Shown in pieces: positions 50,391 to 58,548 of a DNA stretch of 64,000 nt. How positions within the stretch are numbered: position 1 is the stretch's first letter; every line of letters begins with the position of its first letter. The stretch lies in assembly GCA_050246915.1 (NCBI GenBank), contig JBFWVD010000008.1, positions 27,552 to 91,551 of the forward strand, in the 5' to 3' direction. The notes beneath the pieces were generated by a model. It saw only the letters and a list, made by a program, of their open reading frames with translations, ran no database searches and was not told where the DNA came from. The position numbers and the translations under genes are program-made. This DNA comes from JBFWVD01 sp050246915. Its GTDB lineage: Bacteria > Actinomycetota > Acidimicrobiia > Acidimicrobiales > Ilumatobacteraceae.

Positions 50391-52856
50391 ATGTGGCGCA
50401 CCAGGTCGTTTCGAGGAAAAGCCCGCATCGGCGTCGGCACAGCAATCGCCATGGCGGGGGCGGCGGTCGCGGCATGCAGCTCCAACGGGGTCCCGACGCT
50501 CCCGGCCTTTGACCGAGCCAAACCCCCGCCCCTCCTGTTCGCCGTGGACATCGCGTCGGGCGGGTTGCGTTTCGCTATCCCCCAGACCAGCACGACCCAG
50601 CGGCTGGCCAACCTGGTGGTGTCCGACGGAGTCATCGTCGCCGAGGCGTACAACTGCGCAGAGAGCGGAGCGACGTCGATCCAGGCCTTCGACGCCGACG
50701 ATGGAGCGCTGAAGTGGACCTACACCTCCCCCGCCGGACCTGAGCTCGGCTTTGACAACATCACCGTGGTCGACGGGGTCGTGGTCTTCTCGCTCGACGA
50801 GTACCAGGTCGCGTCAACTGCGATTGCCCTCGACCTGGACTCGGGCAAGACCCGATGGACAAGAACGTTCACCGGGACCGCTTCGGTGCATGCCTCGGGG
50901 GTGGCGCCGGGGACCGTAATCGGGGCAGACCAGCACGAGATCGTCGGCCTCGACCGACAATCGGGCAAGCAACTCTGGACCGTCGATGACCCCACCGACA
51001 TGCCGTACTTCACCGTCCTCGACCCCTCCGGCCTGATGACCGTCCGTGGATTCCGGTTGATCGACATGGCCACGGGCCGGGATCCATGGCCTTCGACCAT
51101 GGGCACCGGGATCCTGTTCGATCGACGTGTGGCCGCCTCGGCCTCGGTGCTGGTCAGCGAGACCTCGACGAGCAACAGCACCGTCACCGCCGTCGATTCC
51201 CGCAGCGGCGCGCGGCTCTGGCAAACCCACGGTGAGACCGGCTGGTTTCCTCAGCGCTGGGGGGTGCAGTTCTTCTCCGGGAAGACGTTGATGCTCGACT
51301 ACGAGCCCTCGGCGCACTCCATCGTCGACATGTCCACCGGCGAGATCCGTTGGTTGCTCCAGACCGCCGGACCCGGCCATCCCGATCTCATCGGAGATCT
51401 CGTGGTCGCCCCCGAAGGCGATATCACCGACCCCCGCCTCGTGGTGATGAGGGCATCGGATGGTCACGAGATCGGGACGATCCCGTGGATCGACACCATG
51501 GAGACGCCGATCGCCATCGACGACACCGCCCTCATCGGTGCCTGGGACTGCAGCGCATACAGCGGTGATGAGATCGGCTACTGGCTCGAGGGCTATCAGA
51601 GCACACTCACATACCACGGCCCACTGGACGGGCTGCCGATCGGGACAGTGGTCACCGCTGCGCCCGACACGGTGTCTGGCGCGACTCAACAGGTGGAACC
51701 CGCGACCTCCACCACCGAGACCACGCCAAGCGCGACCGCGACCACCATCTCGTCGGCATGGGTGCCAGAGGACAACGCGGTGCTCGCCTTCGACGGCCGG
51801 ACCAACGAGGTCCTCTTTACGGTGCCGTTGACCGCCGAGACGCAAGCCGTCGAGCGACTCACCACCTGGCGGGACCTCGCCGTCGGCATCACTACCGATT
51901 GCGGCCAACCATCGACCGTACGTCTCACCGCGTTCGACTATCGGTCCGGGGCCATCCGCTGGCAGTCGGATCCGTTCAGGCCAGCACAGGTATGGGTCCC
52001 GCGGTTGTCGGCGACCGATGGGATCGTGGTGGTGCCCACCATGGTCGATGAGGACTTGAGGCTCGTGGCCTACGACGCGAGCAACGGGACCCGGCTGTGG
52101 GAGCGACCGAAATCTGGAATCACATGGTTCGACGACGTCGCCGGATCGGTGATCGCCCAGTCCAGCCCTACCGGATATGTCGGGCTCGACCGCCGCACCG
52201 GCGGGATCCGTTGGCAACTCCCCCTGCGGGGCAATCTCGTGATGCTGCGCAACGCAGGCGTGACGCTCATCGTCGACCAGCAGCAGAACCCCGAGGCCGG
52301 ATCAGTGCTGGCCATCGACAACTCGGACGGTAGCGAACTGTGGCGCCTTGTCGATGTGAAGAAGTCAGCACCGATCCTCGACAGCACGTACACGGTGGTG
52401 GTCCAGACCATCGACGGTGTCGTTCACGGCATCGCTGCCCACACCGGCAAAGAGACGTGGCGCCGCGACGATCTTGGCCTCGACGCATTCGTTTGGAACC
52501 GCAACTTCCCCGACCTGCAGATGAACACCACCGGCTTGCGTTCTATCCCGTCAACCGCGCCTGACACGACCGACGTGCGCGTCGAACTCGACACCGGCAT
52601 CGCGTTCGAGCCCTGGGTCATCGGCAGAGTCGATCAGGCCGGGACCGTGGGAATCGTGAGCAACGCAGGCGTCGAGGACCAGCGCGGGGCCTGGGTCGGT
52701 TGGGGATATCGGGTCGACGACGCGCTCACGGGGTCGCGCTTGTCCGAGTTCCCGTGGGTCTCGCCCAACACCATGCAGCCCAACTCGCGGATCGCGCCTC
52801 CAGTGTTCAGCGATCTCGGCGTGGTGTATCGGGCCCATCTGTGCTCGACGTACTGA
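50391..52856 (+). CDS. PQQ-type beta-propeller lipoprotein
   Basis: A 821-residue protein; ATG at 50391 with GGAGG at 50379-50383. The signal has a lipobox AVAAC. The rest is repeated WD40/PQQ-like blades: LFAVDIASGGLRFAIPQTST, DADDGALKWTYTSPAGP, LDLDSGKTRWTRTFTG, DRQSGKQLWTVDDPTD, DRRTGGIRWQLPLRGN, IDNSDGSELWRLVDVK, HTGKETWRRDDLG. Two groups of blades flank a Thr/Ser-rich middle (about 425-465), so there may be two propellers. No PQQ ligands of the dehydrogenases are evident. Function unknown; it sits between two halves of a duplicated locus. Confidence 0.85.
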   Translation: MWRTRSFRGKARIGVGTAIAMAGAAVAACSSNGVPTLPAFDRAKPPPLLFAVDIASGGLRFAIPQTSTTQRLANLVVSDGVIVAEAYNCAESGATSIQAFDADDGALKWTYTSPAGPELGFDNITVVDGVVVFSLDEYQVASTAIALDLDSGKTRWTRTFTGTASVHASGVAPGTVIGADQHEIVGLDRQSGKQLWTVDDPTDMPYFTVLDPSGLMTVRGFRLIDMATGRDPWPSTMGTGILFDRRVAASASVLVSETSTSNSTVTAVDSRSGARLWQTHGETGWFPQRWGVQFFSGKTLMLDYEPSAHSIVDMSTGEIRWLLQTAGPGHPDLIGDLVVAPEGDITDPRLVVMRASDGHEIGTIPWIDTMETPIAIDDTALIGAWDCSAYSGDEIGYWLEGYQSTLTYHGPLDGLPIGTVVTAAPDTVSGATQQVEPATSTTETTPSATATTISSAWVPEDNAVLAFDGRTNEVLFTVPLTAETQAVERLTTWRDLAVGITTDCGQPSTVRLTAFDYRSGAIRWQSDPFRPAQVWVPRLSATDGIVVVPTMVDEDLRLVAYDASNGTRLWERPKSGITWFDDVAGSVIAQSSPTGYVGLDRRTGGIRWQLPLRGNLVMLRNAGVTLIVDQQQNPEAGSVLAIDNSDGSELWRLVDVKKSAPILDSTYTVVVQTIDGVVHGIAAHTGKETWRRDDLGLDAFVWNRNFPDLQMNTTGLRSIPSTAPDTTDVRVELDTGIAFEPWVIGRVDQAGTVGIVSNAGVEDQRGAWVGWGYRVDDALTGSRLSEFPWVSPNTMQPNSRIAPPVFSDLGVVYRAHLCSTY

Positions 52857-52891
52857 AGCCGTCAACTGCGCTTGCTCGAAGCCCTCGTCGG

Positions 52892-53012
52892 TCACGGGGT
52901 GTCGATGAGCAGCACAGCGATCTCACGAACCTGTCCGAGCGCCACAGCGCCGACGTTGCCGAGCAGTTCCACGCACCGGGACCGAACACCACGCACCGGG
53001 CGCGGGCGACTG
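52892..53012 (-). pseudogene. Fragment of a mazF toxin gene
   Basis: In the minus-strand frame ending at TGA 52892-52894 the translation RCVELLGNVGAVALGQVREI then AVLLIDTP matches the last 28 residues of the intact mazF (about three-quarters identical). Just upstream, ARARCV appears in another frame because of a 20-bp tandem duplication: ccacgcaccggg occurs at 52969 and 52989. The N-terminal two-thirds are missing. Confidence 0.85.
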
Positions 53013-53025
53013 GACTGACCGGAAA

Positions 53026-53061
53026 CGTTGAGAGCCGGCCCTTTCGGACCGGCTCTCAACG
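53026..53061. terminator. Long hairpin downstream of tRNA-Pro
   Basis: cgttgagagccgg pairs perfectly with ccggctctcaacg (13 bp) around a 10-base loop. It lies 11 bp past the 3' end of the tRNA on the minus strand and is followed there by TTTCC. It is a probable transcription terminator for the tRNA, with a short U tract. Confidence 0.65.
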
Positions 53062-53071
53062 AACACCACAG

Positions 53072-53146
53072 TCGGGCTGAGAGGATTTGAACCTCCGACC
53101 TCTTGACCCCCAGTCAAGCGCGCTAACCAAGCTGCGCCACAGCCCG
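53072..53146 (-). tRNA. tRNA-Pro(GGG)
   Basis: A 75-nt cloverleaf on the minus strand: acceptor CGGGCTG pairs with CAGCCCG, discriminator A at 53072. The D arm has GCGCAGCTTGGTTAGCGC, the anticodon stem CTTGA/TCAAG encloses loop CTGGGGG with anticodon GGG (53111-53109), and the T arm is GGAGGTTCAAATCCTCT. CCA is not encoded. It sits at the edge of the accessory patch, a usual place for insertions. Confidence 0.95.
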
Positions 53147-53228
53147 TGGGTGTTGGCACGTTAGTCGCTGGAACCTGCGACCACCCAACGACCGCACACA
53201 CACCCTCGTCGCGCGGGCACCGATTTTC

Positions 53229-53687
53229 TCAGCGCCGGGACCACGCGTCGGGGTCATCGAGGCGCACCCGCACCGACTCGGGCAACGATCCGGCGGCCAG
53301 ATCGGCCAGCGTCACCACCTCGATCACCGTGCGCATCGCAGCGCGCGTCGCCACCCACAACTCCCTCATGGCCTGAGCGGGAGGCGGATAGTCGACGTCC
53401 TCCGGCTTCTGCCCGTGCACGACGGCGATCGGCCCGTCGATGGCCCGGATCACCTCGGCCACATTGATCTGGTCGGCAGGCCTCGCCAGGGCGTAACCGC
53501 CGTCAGCACCGCGCTGACTGGTGACGATCCCCGCCTTGCGGAGCGAGCCGAGAAGCTGCTCACAGAACCGGAAGCTGATCCCCTGCGCTTCGGCGATCAC
53601 GTCGCCTTTCACCAGCTTGCCGGGCTCGGACGCCGCCAGAACGACCGCCGCCCGGAGTGCGTAGTCGGACGCTGCGGAGACCTTCAC
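53229..53687 (-). CDS. Rrf2-family transcriptional regulator (CymR-like)
   Basis: A 152-residue winged-helix regulator. MKVSAASDYALRAAVVLAAS starts the Rrf2 domain; GDVIAEAQGISFRFCEQLLG and SLRKAGIVTSQRGADGGYAL are the recognition helix and wing. The three clustered cysteines of IscR/NsrR are missing, so it has no Fe-S cluster and resembles CymR, a regulator of cysteine and sulfur metabolism. It is divergent from an SsuABC-type operon with a dyad in between, so it is the likely binder of that site and of two similar ones. Confidence 0.88.
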   Translation of the reverse strand: MKVSAASDYALRAAVVLAASEPGKLVKGDVIAEAQGISFRFCEQLLGSLRKAGIVTSQRGADGGYALARPADQINVAEVIRAIDGPIAVVHGQKPEDVDYPPPAQAMRELWVATRAAMRTVIEVVTLADLAAGSLPESVRVRLDDPDAWSRR

Positions 53688-53760
53688 GGACCCAGTCTCC
53701 CAGAACGGGCGAAGAACCGGCTTGACAAACCCCGACCTTTCCCATCAGAGTTCTGGAAAA

Positions 53761-53788
53761 CAAACCCGAGTAAACCAATCGGGATTTG
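53761..53788. promoter_or_regulatory. Candidate Rrf2-type operator, site B
   Basis: CAAACCCGAG-TAAACCA-ATCGGGATTTG has inverted arms related to sites A and C, sharing CGGGATTTG and CAAA at the ends. It lies in the 138-bp divergent gap between rrf2 (53687) and the SBP gene (53826). The gap from the 3' arm to the SBP start is 37 bp. It may control both genes. Confidence 0.55.
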
Positions 53789-53825
53789 CGGGAATCTTCC
53801 ATACCCGATCACCGGAGCCAACCAC

Positions 53826-54902
53826 ATGAAACGACGATCGCTGACAGGCCTGGCCCTCGCCATCGCCTTCGGGATGACCGTCGCTGCATGTGGCGACGAC
53901 AGCAGCTCGAGCAGCACTACCACTGGCGCTGCCGGCCCCACGACGGCCAGCACCGAGTCGGTGACGCTCCGCCTCGGCTACTTCCCCAACATCACCCACG
54001 CTCCGGCGCTCGTCGGCCTGCAAGACGGCATCTTCGCCAATGCACTCGGCGCCAACGTGAAGCTCGAGACCAAGTCCTTCGATGCCGGGCCCGAAGCGGT
54101 GGAGGCCCTGTTCTCCGGCGCCATCGACGCCACGTTCATCGGTCCCAACCCGGCAATCAATGCCTTTGTGAAGAGCAAGGGCAAAGCGATCCGCATCGTG
54201 TCAGGCACCACGTCGGGCGGCGCCTACTTCGTCGTCAAGCCCGAGATCTCTGGCGCGACCGACCTCGAGGGCAAGAAGATCGCCAGTCCGCAACTCGGCG
54301 GCACCCAAGATGTCGCTCTGCGCAGTTGGCTGAAGGAGCAGGGCCTCGAGAGCAACACCTCCGGCGGCGGGGACGTGTCCATCGTCCCGCAGGCCAACGC
54401 CGACACCCTCACCGCCTTCAAGGCTGGCGACATCGCCGGGGCATGGGTTCCCGAGCCCTGGGCGACGCGCCTGATCCAAGAGGGTGGCGGCAAGGTCCTG
54501 ATCGACGAGAAGACCCTGTGGCCGCAGGGCAAGTACGTGACCACCCACCTCATCGTCGACACGAAGTTCCTCGCCAAGCACCCCGACACCATCAAGAAGC
54601 TCCTCGCTGGCTTGGCCGATTCAGTCGATGCCATCGCTGCCGATCCGGTCAAGGCGCAGGCATCAGCCAACGCCGCCATCAACGCCGCAACCGGCAAGCC
54701 ACTCAAGGACGAGGTCATCACCGCCGCGTTCAAGAACCTCGAGTTCACCCTCGACCCGATTGCTTCGTCACTCGAGAAATCGGCCAAGGACGCCGAGGCA
54801 GTCGGCTTGCTCGACTCCGCCGGCCTCAAGGGCATCTACGACCTGAAACTCCTCAACGAAGTCCTCAAAGAGCGCGGCAAGCCCGCAGCCACCGGTTTCT
54901 GA
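53826..54902 (+). CDS. ssuA: Sulfonate/taurine ABC transporter substrate-binding lipoprotein
   Basis: A 358-residue SsuA/TauA-like protein. The lipobox is in VAAC near residue 22, followed by a Ser/Thr-rich linker and LRLGYFPNITHAPALVGLQD and GIFANAL, the family start; FSGAIDATFIGPNPAINAFV and LAGKK-like TDLEGKKIASPQLGGTQDVA follow. The family binds aliphatic sulfonates, taurine or related organosulfur compounds (also some thiamine precursors); the sulfur link is supported by the adjacent Rrf2 regulator and the mtn genes. The start at 53826 follows a weak AG-rich site. Confidence 0.85.
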   Translation: MKRRSLTGLALAIAFGMTVAACGDDSSSSSTTTGAAGPTTASTESVTLRLGYFPNITHAPALVGLQDGIFANALGANVKLETKSFDAGPEAVEALFSGAIDATFIGPNPAINAFVKSKGKAIRIVSGTTSGGAYFVVKPEISGATDLEGKKIASPQLGGTQDVALRSWLKEQGLESNTSGGGDVSIVPQANADTLTAFKAGDIAGAWVPEPWATRLIQEGGGKVLIDEKTLWPQGKYVTTHLIVDTKFLAKHPDTIKKLLAGLADSVDAIAADPVKAQASANAAINAATGKPLKDEVITAAFKNLEFTLDPIASSLEKSAKDAEAVGLLDSAGLKGIYDLKLLNEVLKERGKPAATGF

Positions 54903-54916
54903 AGATCAATCGACAT

Positions 54917-54948
54917 CGGTTCTCCCGAGTGCGCACTCGGGGGAACCG
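54917..54948. other. Intercistronic hairpin between ssuA and ssuB
   Basis: cggttctcccgagtgc pairs with gcactcgggggaaccg over 16 bp with one T-G wobble, 14 bp after the ssuA stop and 24 bp before ssuB. Such hairpins often protect the SBP transcript and reduce downstream expression, giving more binding protein than ATPase. This effect is inferred. Confidence 0.65.
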
Positions 54949-54971
54949 AACGAACTGAAAGCAGGCACTTC

Positions 54972-55778
54972 ATGAGTGCAACGATCGAGGAAGTGATCGA
55001 CATCCGACCCGAACGACCCGACCCGACTGCCTCCGAGGCCTTGGTCACCATCCAATCGGCGACCAAGGCCTTTGGCCATGGTCAAGCCACGGTCACGGCG
55101 CTCGACGGCATCGACCTCACCGTACGACGAGGCGAGTTCGTCTCCGTGCTGGGCGCGTCCGGATGCGGGAAGAGCACGCTGCTGCACCTGTTGGCCGGGC
55201 TCGATCAGCCGACGTCAGGATCAATTGACATCAAGGGTCGAGCCGCGCTCATGTTCCAGGAGTCCGCGCTGTTCCCGTGGCAGACCATCTCCAAGAACAT
55301 CGAGACAGCACTACGCCTTCGGGGCGTGCCGCGCAAGGATCGCCGAGACCGTGCGCATGAGTTGCTCGCCTCGGTCCGTCTCTCGGGATTCGAAGATCGC
55401 CGACCGCACGAACTGTCGGGAGGCATGCGCCAACGAGCCGCTCTCGCTCGCGCTCTCGCCCAGGAATGCGACGTACTGCTCATGGACGAACCGTTCGGCG
55501 CACTCGACGCCATCACTCGCGAGTTGCTGCACGCGGAACTCGAACGGCATTGGGCCGAACAGAACCTCACCGTCATCTTCGTCACCCACGACGTGCGCGA
55601 GGCCATCCACCTCGGCGATCGCATCGTCATGCTGTCGAGTCGTCCCGGCCGGGTCGTGGCCGACATCCCGGTCGACCTCCCACGCCCCCGTCGCATCGAG
55701 GAAGCGGCGGTGGGCGAGCTGGCCACCGGCGTGACCGAGCGGCTCCATCGAGAGGTGCGACGTCATGCAACTCACTGA
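54972..55778 (+). CDS. ssuB: Sulfonate/taurine ABC transporter ATPase
   Basis: A 268-residue ABC ATPase: Walker A GASGCGKST, Q-loop MFQESALFPW, signature LSGGMRQR, Walker B VLLMDEPFGALD and switch His in FVTHDVREAIHLGDRI. SsuB/TauB/ThiZ-type. It has an N-terminal extra ~20 acidic residues. It overlaps the permease gene by 14 bp. Confidence 0.92.
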   Translation: MSATIEEVIDIRPERPDPTASEALVTIQSATKAFGHGQATVTALDGIDLTVRRGEFVSVLGASGCGKSTLLHLLAGLDQPTSGSIDIKGRAALMFQESALFPWQTISKNIETALRLRGVPRKDRRDRAHELLASVRLSGFEDRRPHELSGGMRQRAALARALAQECDVLLMDEPFGALDAITRELLHAELERHWAEQNLTVIFVTHDVREAIHLGDRIVMLSSRPGRVVADIPVDLPRPRRIEEAAVGELATGVTERLHREVRRHATH

Positions 55779-56652
55779 TCCCATCGCCGGCATCGCCGGT
55801 GATGAGCTCGACCAGGAGATCGAAGGGCTAGATCGCCTCGAAATGCAAGTTGACGGCCCCTCCAAGCTGGCGCGGCTGTGGGCAGCCACCTGGCCGAAGA
55901 TCGGCGCAGTCGTCATCGGCCTGGGCCTGTGGCAGATCGTCGTGTGGACGAAGTGGAAGCCGGACTACGTACTCCCCGGACCCAAGCCGGTGCTGGAGGA
56001 GTTCTGGAAGCGCCTCTGGAACGGCGACCTCATCGATTCGACGTATTGGACGTTGCGCCGCGGCGTGGTCGGGTACGCCATCGCGTCCACCATCGGGCTG
56101 AGCGTCGGCATCGTGCTCGCTCGGTTCAAGATCGCCCGGGCCGCGTTCGGATCGTTCGTGAGCGGCCTGCAGACCATGCCCTCGATCGCATGGTTCCCGT
56201 TGTCGATCGTGCTGTTCAAGTTGTCGGACGCCACGGTCCTGTTCGTCGTCGTGTTGGGCGCCGCGCCGTCGATCGCCAACGGCGTCATCAGCGGAGCCGA
56301 CACCGTCTCACCATTGCTGGTGCGCGCCGGGCGCGTGCTCGGTGCCAAGGGCTTCGGCCTGTACCGCACGGTCATCGTTCCAGCATCGCTCCCATCGCTG
56401 TTGGCCGGCTTCAAGCAGGGTTGGGCATTTGCCTGGCGCAGTCTGTTGGCCGGTGAACTGCTGTTGACCGGTACCGGACACGAGACGCTCGGCTTCACCC
56501 TCAACCGCGATCGCGACCTCTCCGACTACACCGGGATGATGTCAACCATGGTTGCCATCCTGCTGATCGGCATCGTCATCGACGCGTTGGTGTTCGGCAA
56601 GGCGGAACGGGCGCTGTTGCGCCGCCACGGGCTGCTCGAACGCACGAAGTAG
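55765..56652 (+). CDS. ssuC: Sulfonate/taurine ABC transporter permease
   Basis: A 295-residue membrane protein of the BPD_transp_1 family. It has six hydrophobic segments, and the EAA loop VLGAKGFGLYRTVIVPASLP and SLLAGFKQGWAFAWRSLLAG, typical of SsuC/TauC. The ATG at 55765 lies inside the end of ssuB, so the pair is translationally coupled. An N-terminal ~45-residue stretch is extra. Confidence 0.9.
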   Translation: MQLTDPIAGIAGDELDQEIEGLDRLEMQVDGPSKLARLWAATWPKIGAVVIGLGLWQIVVWTKWKPDYVLPGPKPVLEEFWKRLWNGDLIDSTYWTLRRGVVGYAIASTIGLSVGIVLARFKIARAAFGSFVSGLQTMPSIAWFPLSIVLFKLSDATVLFVVVLGAAPSIANGVISGADTVSPLLVRAGRVLGAKGFGLYRTVIVPASLPSLLAGFKQGWAFAWRSLLAGELLLTGTGHETLGFTLNRDRDLSDYTGMMSTMVAILLIGIVIDALVFGKAERALLRRHGLLERTK

Positions 56653-56665
56653 CCGAGCGACGCGC

Positions 56666-57127
56666 TCAGGCCGCCATGCGCCCTCGTCTGATGACGTGGA
56701 CCGTGACGGCAGGATCCGGACCGGCGTTCACCGCCTCGGCATCGTGGAGATCGTCGAGCACCGCTCCCCCACCCTCGCCGCACCGATCATGTACGACGCC
56801 GGTACGAGAGTGATGGGCGATGACGTCGATCGTGCCGGCCACCACGTACAGCGCTCCACCGAACTCCAGTTCACCGGTCAGATCGAGCGTCGCGCCCGCA
56901 CCCCATCGCGTCACGATGGCGTCATAGGTCGGGGTCGACAGCACGGTCTCGGAGACGATCGATCCGGGGGCCGGTTCGGCGTCGGCCCATGGCACGGTGA
57001 CCCGACCGAGCCCACTGGCCACCGCCCAGCACCACGACGGCGCCGTGCCCAGCATCGACGGATGGGCGGCCCGGCTGGCCGTGTCCGACCAGGGGTCGTA
57101 GGAACCTTGAGTGGATCGAGGAGCCAT
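56666..57127 (-). CDS. Small cupin-like protein, function unknown
   Basis: A 153-residue protein on the minus strand, convergent with ssuC. The segment YDAIVTRWGAGATLDLTGEL and EFGGALYVVAGTIDVIAHHS resembles a single cupin barrel; HHSRTGVVHDRCGEGGGAVL could carry metal ligands but no complete family motif is present. It might be a remote cysteine dioxygenase relative; I cannot show it. Directly upstream is candidate operator C with a promoter whose -10 sits next to the ATG, so its mRNA is probably leaderless. Confidence 0.55.
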   Translation of the reverse strand: MAPRSTQGSYDPWSDTASRAAHPSMLGTAPSWCWAVASGLGRVTVPWADAEPAPGSIVSETVLSTPTYDAIVTRWGAGATLDLTGELEFGGALYVVAGTIDVIAHHSRTGVVHDRCGEGGGAVLDDLHDAEAVNAGPDPAVTVHVIRRGRMAA

Positions 57128-57144
57128 GGCGCCACCCTACGGAG

Positions 57145-57172
57145 CAAATCCCGACCAAACAAGTCATATTTG
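57145..57172 (-). promoter_or_regulatory. Candidate Rrf2-type operator, site C
   Basis: Plus strand CAAATCCCGAC-CAAACAA-GTCATATTTG. On the minus strand it matches site A over CTTGtTTGGTCGGGATTTG. A -35 TTGTTT (57162-57157), a 17-bp gap and a -10 TAGGGT (57139-57134) fit the same promoter layout as site A. The predicted start site lies next to the ATG at 57127. Confidence 0.6.
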
Positions 57173-57265
57173 GTTGCCGGCTGGTGAACCGGAGGTTTCG
57201 AACGATGAGGGCCCTGGTGACCCTTTTCCGTCGGCACCCCACTGGAGACTCGCTGCTGATGACGC

Positions 57266-57973
57266 TCAGGCGAAGCGACGGGCCTCGGGATGCTGGCCGA
57301 TCCCCGCCGCCCACGCCGGCTCCCCTGCTCGACGCACGCCAACGGTGTGCCAACGAGCGATCCGTGCCGCGTCGAGCTCGGCGGTGATGTCCGACAGGAA
57401 CAGCAACTCTTCCGGCGGCGAGGCGAGGAGAGCGGCAATCCGCTCGTAGCTGCCGGGCTCGCGTTTGGGCCCGGCGTTGTCCGTGTCGAACCATCCGGTG
57501 AACAACGAGCGAAGATCTCCCGCCGGGCTGTGACCGAACCACGACTGTTGCGCGGTCACCGAACCCGAGGAGTAGATGGCCAGTCGCAGACCGGCCTCGT
57601 GCCATGCCCGCAGTGCGGGCGCCACGTCGTCGAACAGATGGCTCTCGAGCTGCCCGGACTCGAACCCCTCCTGCCACATCCAACCCTGGATGGCCTTCAG
57701 CGGTGTTGCCTTCACGTCCTGGTCGATCCACGACCGCAGCACCTCGACGGCATAGCGATCGCTCATGCCCACGGCACCGACCTCACGGCGGACCTCGGCC
57801 AGTTGCGCCGCCACCTGCGGCTCGCGCCCGTGCTCGGCGATCCACGACTCGAGGTGTTGACGCGCCCACGGGAACAAGCGCTGATGGACGAACTCGGTCG
57901 CACTCGTCGTGCCCTCGATGTCAATGACAATTGCGGTCACTCCGGTCGGGACATCGACCACGGGATCGCTCAT
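57266..57973 (-). CDS. mtnC: Enolase-phosphatase E1 (methionine salvage)
   Basis: HAD-family enzyme of 235 residues that turns 2,3-diketo-5-methylthiopentyl-1-phosphate into the acireductone. The HAD motif I is VIDIEGTTSATEFV (Asp-x-Glu-Gly), motif II is IYSSGSVTAQQSWFGH, and motif III/IV region is FLSDITAELDAAR. It is last of the mtnB-mtnD-mtnC set, with ATGA overlap to mtnD. mtnA and mtnK are not in the window. Confidence 0.94.
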   Translation of the reverse strand: MSDPVVDVPTGVTAIVIDIEGTTSATEFVHQRLFPWARQHLESWIAEHGREPQVAAQLAEVRREVGAVGMSDRYAVEVLRSWIDQDVKATPLKAIQGWMWQEGFESGQLESHLFDDVAPALRAWHEAGLRLAIYSSGSVTAQQSWFGHSPAGDLRSLFTGWFDTDNAGPKREPGSYERIAALLASPPEELLFLSDITAELDAARIARWHTVGVRRAGEPAWAAGIGQHPEARRFA

Positions 57974-58548
57974 CGAGCGAGCAACGTGTCGTAGCTCGCA
58001 AACCGGGAAGCGATGCCATCACCGGTGAAGTCCCCCACCCAGCCCTCGGGAATGCGGAAGAAGCGAATGGCCGCGAACGCCGGGTCGGTCCCCATGTCGA
58101 ACCAATGGCGCGTACCGGCGGGCACCATCAACAGATCGCCTGCCTCGCAGCACACGATGTGCACTCGACCATCGACACGGAGGTAGAAGGCGCCGCCCCC
58201 CTCGACGAAGAAGCGCACCTCGTCGTCGGCATGGGTGTGCTCAGCAAGGAACCGCTCCCGCGACGTAGCTGCCTTGTCCTTCCACTGTGCATCGGTCTCG
58301 TCGAAGCGGGCCAAACGGACCACATCGACCGTGATGTAACCACCCGAGGCGCTGATGCGAGCGACGTCATCGGCGTATGCCGCGAGCACGTCGTCTTGAT
58401 CGGCACCGTGACGGAGGTTGACCGGCGTGACCCATTGCTCGAAATCGATCCCCAGCGCCCCGAGATGCTCCGCGATCGTCGCTACATCGGTGGTGTCAAT
58501 GAGCGTTGACATCGGGTCGGTATCGGGCATGACGATGAGTCGGGTCAT
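57970..58548 (-). CDS. mtnD: Acireductone dioxygenase
   Basis: Cupin metalloenzyme of 192 residues acting after MtnC in methionine salvage. The metal site is clear: EHTHADDEVRFFVEGGGAFY (HxHxxxE) and PAGTRHWFDMG with the fourth ligand. The metal (Fe or Ni) decides whether the keto acid for methionine or the off-pathway CO-producing reaction results. Overlaps both neighbours by 4 bp, so the operon is translationally coupled. Confidence 0.95.
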   Translation of the reverse strand: MTRLIVMPDTDPMSTLIDTTDVATIAEHLGALGIDFEQWVTPVNLRHGADQDDVLAAYADDVARISASGGYITVDVVRLARFDETDAQWKDKAATSRERFLAEHTHADDEVRFFVEGGGAFYLRVDGRVHIVCCEAGDLLMVPAGTRHWFDMGTDPAFAAIRFFRIPEGWVGDFTGDGIASRFASYDTLLAR

